Assembly: GCF_000348985.1 (NCBI RefSeq)
Contig: NC_035924.1
Location: 682,001 to 746,000, forward strand
From: Huiozyma naganishii CBS 8797
Taxonomy: Eukaryota; Ascomycota; Saccharomycetes; Saccharomycetales; Saccharomycetaceae
Length of the DNA: 64,000 nucleotides
Reading direction: 5' to 3'
The notes below the pieces were generated by a model. It ran no database searches. It had not been told where the DNA came from and saw only the letters and a program-made list of their open reading frames with translations. A program made the translations under genes and the position numbers. This document shows positions 1 to 10,527 of this stretch, piece by piece; position 1 is the stretch's first letter, and every line of letters starts with the position of its first letter.

Positions 1-449
1 ACCATAACTACTATTATTATACCTATATGTATAGCTTTTTTTCTACTTTACGGATGTAACAAGCGAGAATAAGCTAATACCGACACCTGCTCCCCAAGTG
101 GAAGCATTTGAGGGTGTCTCAAACAGGACGTCAATCTCCTGCGCAGCGTCACCAAACAAGAAATATTTCCCGAATTCTCCGAAAAAGAGGATTTTCATTT
201 TTATCTTTCAAAATTGGAAACCATAATCGGGAAAGTGCGGGATCTCGTATATTTATCCTTACTGCAGCTAGCCGGGGCACTTCTTGGAGAACAGTGTACT
301 TTATCCCTCGATCTAGTTGGTGCCGGAATACCGATTTTTGCAAAGGAGGGGGGACTGCTAATGAAAGATACGAGGAAAGGGATTATAACTGTCGCATTTC
401 GAAGAAGGTAGCCTGTTAGTTTTCGGCTTTCAATACACGGCCTAAAACG
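1..449. other. intergenic, upstream of FLO8
   Basis: This is the left edge of the window and part of the FLO8 upstream region. Several frames lack stop codons here. The most protein-like one runs from about 112 to 411 on the plus strand (about 100 codons, no good ATG until late, ending in TAG at 409-411). I do not recognise it. It could be chance, a gene remnant, or the 3' end of a frameshifted gene. No RNA gene or clear regulatory site was seen. Confidence 0.4.
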
Positions 450-2507
450 ATGAGGAGGCACTTACAACTTCCAGTGCAGCCTGTCGATCAAAGAGTAGGT
501 CAAGAGCAAAGTAGATATATGCCACAAGAACATATAGTGCCGCCGGACGAAACACGAGCCGTGCCTCCGGGTATTTTGTCTTTTCCTAAAGAAAGTTTGA
601 ATAACCACATCTACCAGTTCTTAAAGAAGTCTTCATTCCATAAATCCTCAGAAACATTTTTTAGGGAGGCTAACTTGGCCAATAGCGGCCCACAGTGTGC
701 ACTTAACACTGCTGATGGCTGTTTAGGGGAGTGGTGGCAGATATTTTGGGATGTGTTCAATGCCACTAATCGTAAGGGGGGCTCCGAAATCACAAAGAAA
801 TACTTTCAAATATCTTCATACTGGCAACGAGAAGAGGATACCCACAAACGCAATTTACTTCAAGCTGCTAAGATCCAACTCATGTCAAATCCAGAAAATA
901 ACTTTATTGTGACGCCACTGCCGGATCTTTCTGCAGCACCCTCGATATTAAATTTAACGTCGTGTGATTCGCCACTCTCAAATGTGCTATACAGCAACTG
1001 TAACAATAATAATAACATCATGACCGCAAATATGAACGCATTGCATGGAACCAACAACAGTACTCCTTATATCCATAACACGAACAATAATATTCCAAAT
1101 GTAAACGGTTCCCTTCAAAATAATTATAACAGCGGCATGCAGAATCTCTATGTGAATAGGTTTTCCTCGGAAACTCAAATTTTAGGAACTAATAATCTTT
1201 CAAGCACACAAATAGGTCCGGTTGATAGTGCAGCTGCAAATTTTCAGAATATGACTCGTTTGTACAATAACCTTCACCCGGTATTTCGACCCCCACCAAT
1301 TAATCCTCATGGTATTCCAACAGTCAATACGATGAATCAGTACACACCAAATGAACTTTCAAATACCACCTCAGTCTTATCTACCACCCATTTTCCAACT
1401 GTTTGCAACAGTAAGAAGAAAACCCCAAAAACAAAAAGAAAAGTCCAAGCAAATAAGAAGCCAGTTTCTATCTATTGCAAGGGGAAGCTGCAACTTTCAA
1501 GCTCGAGGAGGAAAACTAAAACCGTCACTGAAAACAAAGAAGTGAAAAAGACCCAGAAGGATAAAGGTTCAAATGATATAAACTCATTAAAGGAAAAGAG
1601 CACTGACCAGTCAGCACTTCAACCAACACCTTTCGATGCGAGTGACGTAACTAGTGTAGAAAATCTTGAAGCTGCCGGACTAGTAGAACATGGCATTAAT
1701 GAGGATTCTATGTGTCGAGGTGCAACAAGTGATACTACAACTTTTTCTCCCGATACCGATTCAATTTTCAAACGGAACTCTGCGGAAGAGAAATTAATCC
1801 ATAAAAGATCTAACTCAGGGATAGAGCAGACAGCTGTGACAAACAGTGGCGGTGCAAATAAGCCCTTATTAGAGGAGACTGAAGAACCAAAGCCACCTTT
1901 TGCATCAATCTTGTTACCAAATGAGTTCAAAGAAACTGACGTGAAGGATGAACAAAGTGGAGATGACGCCAGCAACGATGCGACAAAACATTGTTTGTCA
2001 TTACATAGTGCGGGTGGTGATGTAACACTGTTGGGATCCAATGTTAAAAACAAGATGGAGGAAGCATTATTTAGCGAGCTTTGTGACTCGGTAACAACCG
2101 CAGTCCTGCCCTTTGAGGACAAGATCGAGTCGGCAACTACACTTGAGAAACTAACCCTTGTCAAAGGTACTAAGGCATCTGCAGAAACGCACGCTGAAGA
2201 AGGTATGGATAATCAGAGCACTATTCCTAACGATGAAGATATGTTGCCTGATAAGAAATCTAGTCCTTTTGAAACCAAGGCAAATTTCTCTAAATGGGAT
2301 TACGACTCGAGGATGTTAGATGATGTTCAGGGTACTTTTGAGTTTCAAGAAAAGAAGGAAAAAACCAGTGATAAGGAGCATACTGTGCCCGTAGATACAA
2401 ATGCCGTGGAACTTTTTACCAGCTATCTCAGTAGTAATGAGTTCCGATCTGGGACGCAGAGTGAGGAATCTCCAGAATTAGACCTCGATTTTATAAATTG
2501 GACTTAA
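450..2507 (+). CDS. FLO8: Flo8-like transcription factor (LisH/LUFS domain)
   Basis: The 685-aa protein is a likely nuclear activator of filamentous and invasive growth genes; S. cerevisiae Flo8 acts below cAMP/PKA. A LisH dimerisation motif lies at about residues 50-76 (HIYQFLKKSSFHKSSETFF). It is followed by the WWQIFWDVF segment at 95-103 and a GGS..TKKYF stretch typical of the LUFS (LUG/Flo8) family. The rest is Asn/Ser/Thr-rich low-complexity sequence with a Lys-rich patch near 325-375. The end is acidic and hydrophobic (LDLDFINW), as expected of an activation domain. The start is the first ATG of the frame. It is somewhat shorter than S. cerevisiae Flo8 (about 800 aa). The FLO8-GLE2 adjacency and orientation match S. 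cerevisiae chromosome V. Confidence 0.85.
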   Translation: MRRHLQLPVQPVDQRVGQEQSRYMPQEHIVPPDETRAVPPGILSFPKESLNNHIYQFLKKSSFHKSSETFFREANLANSGPQCALNTADGCLGEWWQIFWDVFNATNRKGGSEITKKYFQISSYWQREEDTHKRNLLQAAKIQLMSNPENNFIVTPLPDLSAAPSILNLTSCDSPLSNVLYSNCNNNNNIMTANMNALHGTNNSTPYIHNTNNNIPNVNGSLQNNYNSGMQNLYVNRFSSETQILGTNNLSSTQIGPVDSAAANFQNMTRLYNNLHPVFRPPPINPHGIPTVNTMNQYTPNELSNTTSVLSTTHFPTVCNSKKKTPKTKRKVQANKKPVSIYCKGKLQLSSSRRKTKTVTENKEVKKTQKDKGSNDINSLKEKSTDQSALQPTPFDASDVTSVENLEAAGLVEHGINEDSMCRGATSDTTTFSPDTDSIFKRNSAEEKLIHKRSNSGIEQTAVTNSGGANKPLLEETEEPKPPFASILLPNEFKETDVKDEQSGDDASNDATKHCLSLHSAGGDVTLLGSNVKNKMEEALFSELCDSVTTAVLPFEDKIESATTLEKLTLVKGTKASAETHAEEGMDNQSTIPNDEDMLPDKKSSPFETKANFSKWDYDSRMLDDVQGTFEFQEKKEKTSDKEHTVPVDTNAVELFTSYLSSNEFRSGTQSEESPELDLDFINWT

Positions 2508-2847
2508 TCTACACTCTAAGTTTGTGGACCTGAATACTTATTAGTTGAATACTTATTGTTTGGCAGCTCGGGTAGAACACAGGCATCTAAAAAACATTGA
2601 TTACAGCTCTTCCCTGCCGTATCGGTCAAATTACTTTAACATTTATAACTTCCTACGAAAATATAGTTTTTTCCTTTATTTTGAAGGATTTGGAAAGCGA
2701 AGCTCAAAGAACAAGAGATACAGATCTCTACGTCCCATCTCGCGAGTAATTAGGCAATTCCCAATTGTCAAATCGTTGTTATCTTACTGGGTATACCCTG
2801 CTGTTTTGATTGACCTTTGCGGTATTTTCAACTGAACAGAAATCGAA
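2508..2847. promoter_or_regulatory. FLO8 3' / GLE2 promoter region
   Basis: This AT-rich 340-bp spacer lies between two plus-strand genes. It holds a perfect 12-bp direct repeat (TGAATACTTATT at 2531-2542 and 2546-2557) just after the FLO8 stop. A TTG-initiated open frame (2545-2835) covers most of it, but it has no ATG start and no recognisable similarity, so I treat it as non-coding. Confidence 0.5.
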
Positions 2848-3936
2848 ATGGCCTTTTTTAACAACTCAAACCAAACGGGTACACCGTCCACGCTAGCTAC
2901 TGAAAATGACCTTGCTAAGGACATAGTGATACAAAATCCTGCAGATGACTCGGTATCAGATATAGCATTTTCCCCGCAACAGGATTTTATGTTTTCTGTG
3001 AGTTCTTGGGATGGGAAGGTTAGAATATGGGATGTACAGAGCGGCACAGCTCAAGGTCGTTCACAATATGAACACGCAGCTCCCGTTTTGTCGACAAGGT
3101 GGAGTAACGATGGGACTAAAGTAGCATCTGGGGGCTGTGATAATGCCATTAAGATTTTCGATGTTGCTACTGGTCAATCCCAGCAACTCGGGTTGCACGA
3201 CGCTCCAGTCAAAGCAGTTAGGTTTGTCAACTGTGGCCCTACAAATACTGAGATGCTTGTAACTGGCTCGTGGGACAAGTCGATCAAGTACTGGGATTTC
3301 AGGCAGCCGCAACCTGTATCAACAGTTATTATGCCAGATAGGGTATACGCCATGGACAACAAACAACAATTATTGGTAGTTGGTACAGCCGAAAGACACA
3401 TAGCGGTGATCAATTTGAATAACCCGGGCGTCATATTCAAGGCAACTCAATCTCCACTGAAATGGCAAACAAGATCCATTGCATGCTATAACGAGGGAGA
3501 TGGATATGCAGTTGGCTCTGTTGAAGGTAGGTGCGCCATCAAGTATGTGGACGATGAAGTTCAGAAAAAAAGTGGCTTTTCATTCAAATGTCATCGTCAA
3601 ACAAACCCAAACCGAGCCGCTGGAACCCAATCACAAGCAATGGTTTACCCAGTGAACAGTATAGCATTCCATCCTATATATGGTACATTTGCAACGGCAG
3701 GTGGTGACGGTACTTTCCATTTTTGGGATAAAATTCACAGGCATAGACTAAGAGCTTTCCCTTCCATGCAGGCTTCTATTCCAGTCGTCAATTTCAACAG
3801 AAACGGTAGCGTTTTTGCATACGCTTTAAGCTATGATTGGCATCAAGGTTATATGGGGAATACGCCAAATTATCCAAATGTAATAAGGCTTCACCCAACA
3901 GCAGAAAACGAGGTCAAAGAAAAGGAGAAGAGGTAA
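2848..3936 (+). CDS. GLE2: Gle2/Rae1 nuclear pore mRNA export factor
   Basis: This is a 362-aa WD40 beta-propeller (the family is about 365 aa). It docks on the GLEBS motif of an Nup116/Nup98-type nucleoporin and supports poly(A) RNA export. Visible WD-type repeats include [32 protein letters not shown] and [11 protein letters not shown]. The C-terminal [10 protein letters not shown] and [11 protein letters not shown] segments are characteristic of Rae1/Gle2 proteins. ATG at 2848 gives a full-length protein. The gene faces MAM1 tail to tail across an unusually long gap filled with repeat remnants. Confidence 0.95.
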   Translation: MAFFNNSNQTGTPSTLATENDLAKDIVIQNPADDSVSDIAFSPQQDFMFSVSSWDGKVRIWDVQSGTAQGRSQYEHAAPVLSTRWSNDGTKVASGGCDNAIKIFDVATGQSQQLGLHDAPVKAVRFVNCGPTNTEMLVTGSWDKSIKYWDFRQPQPVSTVIMPDRVYAMDNKQQLLVVGTAERHIAVINLNNPGVIFKATQSPLKWQTRSIACYNEGDGYAVGSVEGRCAIKYVDDEVQKKSGFSFKCHRQTNPNRAAGTQSQAMVYPVNSIAFHPIYGTFATAGGDGTFHFWDKIHRHRLRAFPSMQASIPVVNFNRNGSVFAYALSYDWHQGYMGNTPNYPNVIRLHPTAENEVKEKEKR

Positions 3937-4267
3937 GGAAGACGACTGGAGAGCTAGTTAAATAGCCTTATCAAACAAATAGTAGTATTGACTTTCCCGG
4001 ACTGAACTGTACTGCACATCATCAACATTGCGGTGTAGGTCAGTGGTGCATATGGGGGTTGATGCCTATATTATTTCTCACAAATCTGTTCCAATTAAAA
4101 AACATGCCGAGTTTTAATGCAAACATTATTTACCCTTTTGTTAAGGAGCAGTTCCGAGAATCATGAAATGACAACGCTGCGTTACACCTTACGCCATCAA
4201 TTTTGTACCATAAATAATGTCAGACCCCGAAATAATTATTGTAACAGTCATATTCCTGATTTATATA

Positions 4268-4460
4268 GGTTCTGTTGAATAGGGTCTTGTTCGCCTTGGC
4301 TATTCATTGTAGTAGAGTAAAGAGATGTTTTAGTTCAGGTATGACTTCTGGTGTATACTTAATATATAAGTATATGGTTCGATGATCTCTTCTATATTGT
4401 AACAGATAGAAGGATCAATTCATTCGAGGTAGCTAGGTTTTATATATGTGAGAATTTGCT
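4268..4460 (+). mobile_element. LTR-like repeat A (diverged solo LTR)
   Basis: This is the most complete copy of a repeat family seen four times in the gap. In this orientation it reads GTTGAATAGGGTCTTG, TTCGCCTTGG, GTAGTAGAGTA, AGATGTTTTAGTTCA, then GGTTCGATGATCTCTTCT and finally TTTATATATGTGAGAATTT. The same landmarks appear in the same order in copies C and D on the opposite strand. The length (about 190-200 bp recognisable), the TATA-like core and the lack of internal genes suggest a decayed solo LTR. The ends are approximate because no target-site duplication was identified. Confidence 0.6.
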
Positions 4461-5100
4461 CAGAGTCAATGGTGTGGCTCTTCACTTTCTCACTGTCGTG
4501 GATACCTCCACACTTGTGGCATCGTTATTTGTCTCGTTTACATTTGTGTCTTTTATCAAGTGTGTGTCCTGTTTATGCCTATGATGATATCTTATCACCC
4601 TTATCATATTCATTTTCTATATCCAGCAAGTACTGCTAGAAGCTAAGAATGATGCTGCACTGCACATGTTTGAGGTGTGGCAGGGTCTCCCAGCAGAGGG
4701 TCACTGCCGAACGCCGAAAGCTCCTCCCCCATATATTCAATATATAGCTACATAAACTGTCGATAAATTCTATTCGCCTTTTATATGACGATAAGCAATG
4801 TAACATTGTATGAAACCGGATTTCCAATATTCTATAGATGTGTAACTTTATCAGATATTCTGCGCCATTTACGTTTTATTAGTTGCGAGGTCCGGTATTC
4901 AGAGCTTATCTGGAGAGATATGGAAAGTGGTTATGAATCCTTGAGAAGGGAAACAGTCACGTGTGGCTTTTAAGAAGTTATTATTTATTTGAATTATCTT
5001 CAAATATTTTTGGATAAAAAAACTGAGGGACTAATTTGTACCCTTTCTATGATTTTCGTAAATATCACGAGAGTGGAAGAGCTGGATATAGAAATGTGAT

Positions 5101-5195
5101 GGATATTGTCTTTTCGCCGTGACTATCCATTTTAAGTAGAGGTTGAGAGATGACTTAGATAAAGTTGATTTCTTAGTTATACTATATAAGTATTG
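5101..5195 (+). mobile_element. LTR-like repeat B (truncated)
   Basis: This is a partial copy in the same orientation as A. By hand alignment its roughly 93 bp, from GGATATTGTCTTTTCGCCG to CTATATAAGTAT, match the reverse complement of copy C at about 87% identity. B and C therefore form a long imperfect inverted repeat centred near 5320. Sequence beyond about 5195 diverges. Confidence 0.6.
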
Positions 5196-5360
5196 CTGAA
5201 TATAGAAAATGACTATTATAGGAATGATAGATATCATCATAGGCATAAGCAGAATGTGAAACGATAATTATACGTGGCAACTATGAAACGTATAACAATA
5301 ATGCCACGTGGAAGTTAATATGTTGCACTGTGAAACATATTCTTATTCTGAGATTATCTG

Positions 5361-5545
5361 GGAAATTCTCACATATATAAAGACTAGTTATATTTACAGT
5401 ATTGGTCTCTATCTTTCTGAACATACAGAAGAGACCATCGAACCTTATACTTAAATAGTATAACTAAGAAGTTAACTTTACCTAAGTCATCTCTTAATCT
5501 CTACTCAAAATAGATAGCGGCGAAAAAGACAATATCCAACATTAC
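5361..5545 (-). mobile_element. LTR-like repeat C
   Basis: Read on the minus strand this copy starts near GTTGGATATTGTC and contains TTTTTCGCCGC, GAGTAGAGATTAAGAGATGA, GGTTCGATGGTCTCTTCTG and ends TTTATATATGTGAGAATTTCC. The plus-strand text ATTCTCACATATATAAAG at its left end recurs almost unchanged in copy D. It is the inverted partner of B and tandem with D. Confidence 0.6.
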
Positions 5546-5570
5546 TAGTATCAACGTACACATGGTGAAT

Positions 5571-5735
5571 TAGTAAAATTCTTCACATATATAAAGCTTA
5601 GCTACATCAAATGAACTGACCTTTCTATTGAGTATAATTAAAAGTCAAGTGAACTGAAACATCTAACATACTCTACCACAATGATTTACCAAGGCGAGAA
5701 AGACTCTATTCAACGAAACAAGTATCAAGAATAAG
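5571..5735 (-). mobile_element. LTR-like repeat D
   Basis: On the minus strand it carries GTTGAATAGAGTCTTTCTCGC, CTTGG, TCATTGTGGTAGAGTA, AGATGTTTCAGTTCA and CTTTATATATGTGAAGAATTT, closely following copy A. Relative to A it lacks about 50 bp, including the GGTTCGATGATCTC segment. It lies directly beside C in the same orientation, so C and D look like a tandem insertion or a nested pair. Confidence 0.6.
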
Positions 5736-6402
5736 ATAGGTGATACTGAAACTTGTATATACATGACTTTTGTTCCAAAGTTGGCCAAGTTTGAAAAGAT
5801 TTTGTTGTTTTCTTATGTTCCTCTAAATATCTTGAACAATATTAACTCGCCCCCAAGGGTAGATTAACGATAATTTAAGAGTACCCACAATTTTGTCACG
5901 TACACTTGTTGTAGCTCATGGGTCCTGTATCGAACAACCTGTACTGAAGCTCTTCAAGATGATTTATCTCATGAGAGTGAACAGGGGCTAATTGAATGGG
6001 AAATAGTAGGCACGAAATATTCTTAATGGATAACATGGTACTTTGCAAAAGGAAACTGCCAAGGACTCAATAGACAACATAGTGTTATGTAAATGGTAAT
6101 CCAATAAATACTTGTCAGGAAGTAGTAACTTTGATATTTCTTCCAGACCCATGTTGCAAAAGCACTGAGTCGACCCTTCCCAGATCGGAAGAGATTTTAT
6201 GTAGGTCCCTACTTCAGGGTGAGTTCCCCGAGATGGCGTTTCACATTTTGCATTTAGTAAGTATGCCCTTTGAGAACATGTTTATAGCTGGTATGGTTGA
6301 TACAAATGAATATAAGAGAAAGGAAAATCGTGCCATTTACACAGGGCACATTTTCGCGTCAGTAATGTTACCATTTTTGAACGATCTATCTGACATCAAT
6401 AG

Positions 6403-7407
6403 CTATCGGAAATATGATAGCTTGGTGCCCTTTATGATATTATTTTTGCCTTCGATATCGATATGTGACGATCCTTGACGTATGATAGAGGACGGAGAGG
6501 AAGGTGAAGAGGAAGATTGACCATTGAGAATTTTTTTAATATTTATAGGAACTGTTCCAAACACTTCTTTCCTGTACCTAGCTGCCAAACTACTAGTCGG
6601 CATTCTTTTACCTGTCTTGCTACAAGGCCGGGACTCATCTTCAATCACGCTTTCGAGTTCAACCGAAATTTCGGATAGCGATTTATGGCTCTGTTGCAGT
6701 TTAGGTACCTTCACGGGCAAAACGGCATTTGGAAGAAGTAGATGTGATAGAGGCATTGCATTGCTTCCCTCCGGCACTTTCTGCAAGAGAGTATTACTTT
6801 TGGTCCAAGTTTCATCTATCGCCTTGTAGACTCGTTCATGGTAGCAATCATTTCTAAGATTGATTTTCGCATCATTGGTCATTTCAAGCTCAAACAGAAA
6901 CCAAAGTCTTGAGAAATCAACGGTTTTCTGATTTTCGTGACTGCAAAAATAGTGGGAGCAAGTGGCCGGTGCGATTTCTCGCACAGATATTTGCTTCTGC
7001 AAAACCTTTAAATTCGATTGAACTAGAGCTGCACACTTATCCTCTTTCAAACCAAGCCGCGATTCGTTGACCGATCTACTTTTGTTAATGCTGATCTGTT
7101 GCAAATTCCGTAACAATTCTTCTTCTGTAGCATCTGTGACTTGACTCAAGGGCTGTTCAGCAACATCCCCTCGCAGCTCACTTGACAAATCCGGCAGTTT
7201 AATGCTCCTAGGGTCAACCACATGCAAATCCGGTTGTGCATATGCCGATAAACTAAGGGAATTCTTCATTGTCAGCCTCCTCCGCTGCTTTACTAATTTT
7301 GCCCCCCTTGTCTTTTCTCCACGGCTCTCCCGAGCGCTATTCCTGTGAACCTTGGCATTCGCATCTTTAGCAGCAAGAGGTCGTTTACTGTTTCTAACAT
7401 TTCCCAT
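6403..7407 (-). CDS. MAM1: probable monopolin subunit Mam1
   Basis: This is a 334-aa basic, largely disordered protein with a central conserved-looking part (residues about 160-200, LWFLFELEMTNDAKINLRND). In S. cerevisiae Mam1 (302 aa) is the meiosis-specific monopolin subunit that binds casein kinase 1 and the Csm1-Lrs4 clamp to mono-orient sister kinetochores in meiosis I. The call rests mainly on position and orientation next to GLE2, plus size and composition; fast divergence makes the protein hard to recognise directly. The start is the first ATG. The neighbour expected beyond it, NUP157, is absent here. Confidence 0.65.
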   Translation of the reverse strand: MGNVRNSKRPLAAKDANAKVHRNSARESRGEKTRGAKLVKQRRRLTMKNSLSLSAYAQPDLHVVDPRSIKLPDLSSELRGDVAEQPLSQVTDATEEELLRNLQQISINKSRSVNESRLGLKEDKCAALVQSNLKVLQKQISVREIAPATCSHYFCSHENQKTVDFSRLWFLFELEMTNDAKINLRNDCYHERVYKAIDETWTKSNTLLQKVPEGSNAMPLSHLLLPNAVLPVKVPKLQQSHKSLSEISVELESVIEDESRPCSKTGKRMPTSSLAARYRKEVFGTVPINIKKILNGQSSSSPSSPSSIIRQGSSHIDIEGKNNIIKGTKLSYFR

Positions 7408-7742
7408 TTTTTGGTGTTCCTATTGAGTATCCTACCAAAAGATTGAACCTCGGCGGCATCTACTTTAAAACCATTATGTTTTAATTTAATTTCATTTATT
7501 TTAACAAATGGAATACCTGTTCTCAAGTCTTAAAAGTAACGCAGTTCAGTTCAGCTTTAGATAGTGACCTTATGATAAATGTGTTATCAAAGGTGCTGTG
7601 TAGCCTGGGGTCAATTGCTCAATCCCTAGAGATTTCATTTTTTACGACCACGTTGAGGAAACGACCCACACCTAAACATGCGTTTCTTCCTAATAGCGCA
7701 AGCCTCGTGCCCAGGGTATTGTACCGCCCAGCTCCAATACAC

Positions 7743-8408
7743 TTACTCCATAGACAGTTCAGATAGTAAGTTCTCCAATTCCATTTCGTAGACCTCTTTG
7801 TTTGTAACGAACTTGATCAACTCCTCGTCCTCCAACATCATCCTCTGTTCCTCCTCCAGAGCCTCAATCATCTGATCAGAAAGAGCACAACCCACAGCCT
7901 CCCTCTCCAACTCCTCCAGCTCTTTCTCCCTTTCGCTTCTCATTATGAAATCCTCCATTTTGTCCAACCCGCCCCTCTTCTCCATCATCTTCTCCTCGCG
8001 TTTAGTCAGCCTTCGCTGCCTACTCAATTCATCACGCCTCTCTTTGCGCTGTGTACCCGGTTTAAGAGGCGACGATCGACTGTTCATCCCATTTTGTTGC
8101 GATCTATCATGTATGATACCGTCCACAACAGACCCGTGACCGGAACCGTGCGGCATCTCGGAGTCGCTGAAGTATGCCTCCCGACCGGGACTCCTCCTCC
8201 CCGGTGTGCTCAACCCCATGTACCGTTCAATAGCCATCATCGAACTGCACCAGTTGTCTATGAAGAACGGGGGGTACAGGACGGTTCTTTGTAAAGCGAT
8301 GAGCACGGAGGGCGACACGGTACGTAGTAGTGCAAGTTTCGCGTTTTGTCTCTTTCTCTTCTGTTTCTTTTTTTTCTCACATACGAGAAATACGTCATTT
8401 GAGCGCAT
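7743..8408 (-). CDS. RTT105: probable Rtt105 (RPA import/assembly factor)
   Basis: This is a 221-aa charged protein whose C-terminal two-thirds is a Glu/Arg/Lys-rich helical or coiled-coil region (SRQRRLTKREEKMMEKR, then ELEELEREAV, EEEQRMMLEDEEL, ending LLSELSME). S. cerevisiae Rtt105 (208 aa) chaperones replication protein A into the nucleus and onto single-stranded DNA. Assignment is by position and orientation between MAM1 and SSA and by size; I cannot confirm it from sequence alone. The frame opens with a TTG further upstream, and the first ATG is at 8408. A second possible start is the double ATG at 8238-8240, giving 165 aa; the Lys-rich stretch before it looks leader-like, so the start is uncertain. 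Confidence 0.55.
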   Translation of the reverse strand: MRSNDVFLVCEKKKKQKRKRQNAKLALLRTVSPSVLIALQRTVLYPPFFIDNWCSSMMAIERYMGLSTPGRRSPGREAYFSDSEMPHGSGHGSVVDGIIHDRSQQNGMNSRSSPLKPGTQRKERRDELSRQRRLTKREEKMMEKRGGLDKMEDFIMRSEREKELEELEREAVGCALSDQMIEALEEEQRMMLEDEELIKFVTNKEVYEMELENLLSELSME

Positions 8409-8574
8409 CTCGAAGAACAAGACACCCTCGCTAAGAGAAGGGGCAAACGTTGACGAGACCGTTCCACACGTTAGTGAGAAAGAAAGAATTGAATATATCC
8501 ATTTACAATCATTAGAGAATATATAGTTTATAAGATAAAATTTGAGCTTTGGTCATGGAAGGGAGGTTGCTTGC

Positions 8575-10527
8575 TTAGTCGACCTCTTCGACAGTTGGCC
8601 CGGAGTCGCCACCTGGCGCACCACCAGCTGGACCAGCACCTGGCATACCACCTGGAGCACCTGGCATGCCGCCTGGAGCACCACCGGCACCACCAGCACC
8701 GTAGAACTTGCTCATGATTGGGTTGGCAATGGCCTCCAAATCCTTTTGCCTGTCCTTGTACTCATCCGTGGAGGCCGCCTGTGAGGCGTCCAACCAGTCG
8801 ATGGTTTCCTGTGCGGCGGTTTCCAGTTTCTTAGCGTCCTCTTCACCGGCCTTCTCCTTGAAAGCGGCCTCTGAGACACTGTTCTTCAAGCTGAAAGCGT
8901 AGGATTCCAATTGGTTCTTGGCCTGGACACGCTCAGCCTCCTTTTCGTCCTCCTCTTTGAACTTCTCCGCTTCGTTGACCATCTTTTCGATATCATCCTT
9001 GGATAATCTACCCTTGTCGTTGGTGATGGTGATCTTGTTGGTCTTCCCGGTACCCTTCTCCAGGGCAGAAACGTTCAAGATACCGTTGGCGTCGATATCG
9101 AAGGTGACTTCCACTTGTGGGACACCTCTTGGAGCTGGTGGGATACCAGACAACTCAAACTTACCCAGCAAGTTATTGTCCTTCGTTCTTGTTCTTTCAC
9201 CTTCAAAGACTTGAATTAGGACACCTGGTTGGTTATCCGCGTAAGTGGAGAATGTCTCAGATTTCTTTGTTGGGATAGTAGAGTTTCTTGGGATCAACTT
9301 GGTCATGATACCACCGGCGGTTTCAATACCTAGCGACAATGGAGCGACATCCAGTAGCAACAAGTCCTGGGTCTTGGATGAGGTGTCACCAGTTAGGATA
9401 GCAGCTTGGACGGCAGCACCGTAAGCGACGGCTTCATCTGGGTTAATGGATCTGTTTGGTTCCTTACCGTTGAAGAAGTCCGAGACCAGTTTCTGGACCT
9501 TTGGAATTCTGGTGGAACCACCGACCAAGACGATTTCGTCAATCTGCGACTTGTCCAACTTGGCGTCTCTCAAGACTTTTTCGACAGGGTCGATGGTGGA
9601 TCTGAATAGATCGGCACACAGTTCTTCAAATCTGGCTCTGGTCAAAGAGGTGTAGAAGTCGATACCTTCGTACAGCGAGTCAATTTCGATTGAAGTTTGT
9701 GCCGAAGAGGACAAAGCTCTCTTGGCCCTCTCTGCGGCGGTTCTCAATCTTCTCAATGATCTCTGGTTAGTGGTCAAATCCTTCTTGTTCTTTCTCTTGA
9801 ACTCTTCTGCCAAGTGGTTGACCAATCTGTTGTCGAAATCTTCACCACCCAGATGTGTGTCACCAGCGGTAGCCTTGACTTCGAAGATACCGTCATCGAT
9901 GGACAACAACGACACATCAAAGGTACCACCACCCAAATCGAAAATCAAAACGTTGTGTTCAGCGGTACCCTTCTTGTCCAACCCGTAAGCGATTGCTGCC
10001 GCTGTAGGTTCGTTAATGATTCTAAGCACGTTCAAACCGGAAATTGTACCGGCATCCTTTGTAGCCTGTCTTTGCGAGTCGTTGAAGTAAGCTGGGACAG
10101 TCACAACAGCATCGTTAACTTTAGTACCCAAGAAGTTTTCAGCGGTTTCCTTCATCTTGGTCAAGACCATGGATGAGATCTCCTCTGGAGTGAAAGTCTT
10201 GGTCTCACCTTTGAATTCGACCTGCACCGCTGGTTTCCCCTCCTTGTTAACAACTTTGAAAGGGTAGTGTTTCGCGTCCGCGGTGACCTCTGGATCGTCA
10301 AACTTACGGCCAATCAAACGCTTTGCGTCGAAAACGGTGTTATGTGGGTTAATAGCGGCCTGGTTCTTAGCAGCGTCACCAATCAATCTTTCAGTGTCGG
10401 TGAAGGCAACGTAAGATGGGGTGGTTCTGTTACCTTGGTCATTTGCAATAATTTCCACTCTGTCGTTACTGAAGTGTGCGACACACGAGTACGTAGTACC
10501 CAAATCAATACCAACAGCCTTTGACAT
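8575..10527 (-). CDS. SSA4: cytosolic Hsp70 of the Ssa family (SSA3/SSA4 locus)
   Basis: This 650-aa Hsp70 is an ATP-dependent chaperone of the cytosol and nucleus. The N-terminal nucleotide-binding domain begins with [10 protein letters not shown] (8-17) and contains [12 protein letters not shown] and [13 protein letters not shown]. The substrate-binding domain follows ([14 protein letters not shown]). The C-terminal lid ends in Gly/Pro-rich [11 protein letters not shown] repeats and the EEVD tail that binds TPR co-chaperones. Codon use is strongly biased toward preferred yeast codons, as expected of a highly expressed gene. Position between RTT105 and RPS8 matches SSA4 on chromosome V and its sister SSA3 on chromosome II. 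A heat-shock element and a TATA box lie upstream. The paralogue label is by synteny only. Confidence 0.93.
   Translation of the reverse strand: MSKAVGIDLGTTYSCVAHFSNDRVEIIANDQGNRTTPSYVAFTDTERLIGDAAKNQAAINPHNTVFDAKRLIGRKFDDPEVTADAKHYPFKVVNKEGKPAVQVEFKGETKTFTPEEISSMVLTKMKETAENFLGTKVNDAVVTVPAYFNDSQRQATKDAGTISGLNVLRIINEPTAAAIAYGLDKKGTAEHNVLIFDLGGGTFDVSLLSIDDGIFEVKATAGDTHLGGEDFDNRLVNHLAEEFKRKNKKDLTTNQRSLRRLRTAAERAKRALSSSAQTSIEIDSLYEGIDFYTSLTRARFEELCADLFRSTIDPVEKVLRDAKLDKSQIDEIVLVGGSTRIPKVQKLVSDFFNGKEPNRSINPDEAVAYGAAVQAAILTGDTSSKTQDLLLLDVAPLSLGIETAGGIMTKLIPRNSTIPTKKSETFSTYADNQPGVLIQVFEGERTRTKDNNLLGKFELSGIPPAPRGVPQVEVTFDIDANGILNVSALEKGTGKTNKITITNDKGRLSKDDIEKMVNEAEKFKEEDEKEAERVQAKNQLESYAFSLKNSVSEAAFKEKAGEEDAKKLETAAQETIDWLDASQAASTDEYKDRQKDLEAIANPIMSKFYGAGGAGGAPGGMPGAPGGMPGAGPAGGAPGGDSGPTVEEVD

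Larger units (their letters stand above)
3937..6402. other. 2.5-kb GLE2-MAM1 intergenic region with LTR-like repeats
   Basis: This convergent intergenic region is far longer than the yeast norm. It contains four related LTR-like repeats, listed separately (A about 4268-4460; B about 5101-5195; C about 5361-5545; D about 5571-5735). A short palindromic pair (ACGTGGCA at 5272-5279, TGCCACGT at 5302-5309) lies between B and C. No intact reverse transcriptase, integrase or gag frame was seen. The longest open frame (6131-6478 plus) overlaps the end of MAM1 and shows nothing recognisable. An A-box-like string near 4036 has no matching B box, so no tRNA is called. Confidence 0.7.

Noticed and set aside
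4036..4046. tRNA A-box-like string TAGGTCAGTGG
   Set aside because: There is no B box (GGTTCGAnnCC) at the right distance and no acceptor-stem pairing.
6131..6478. 115-codon plus-strand frame at the end of the GLE2-MAM1 gap
   Set aside because: It overlaps the MAM1 3' end, lacks recognisable features and has no clear promoter context.
9406..10524. Several plus-strand open frames antisense to the SSA gene
   Set aside because: Long antisense frames are a well-known by-product of biased codon use in Hsp70 genes. No independent start, promoter or homology supports them.
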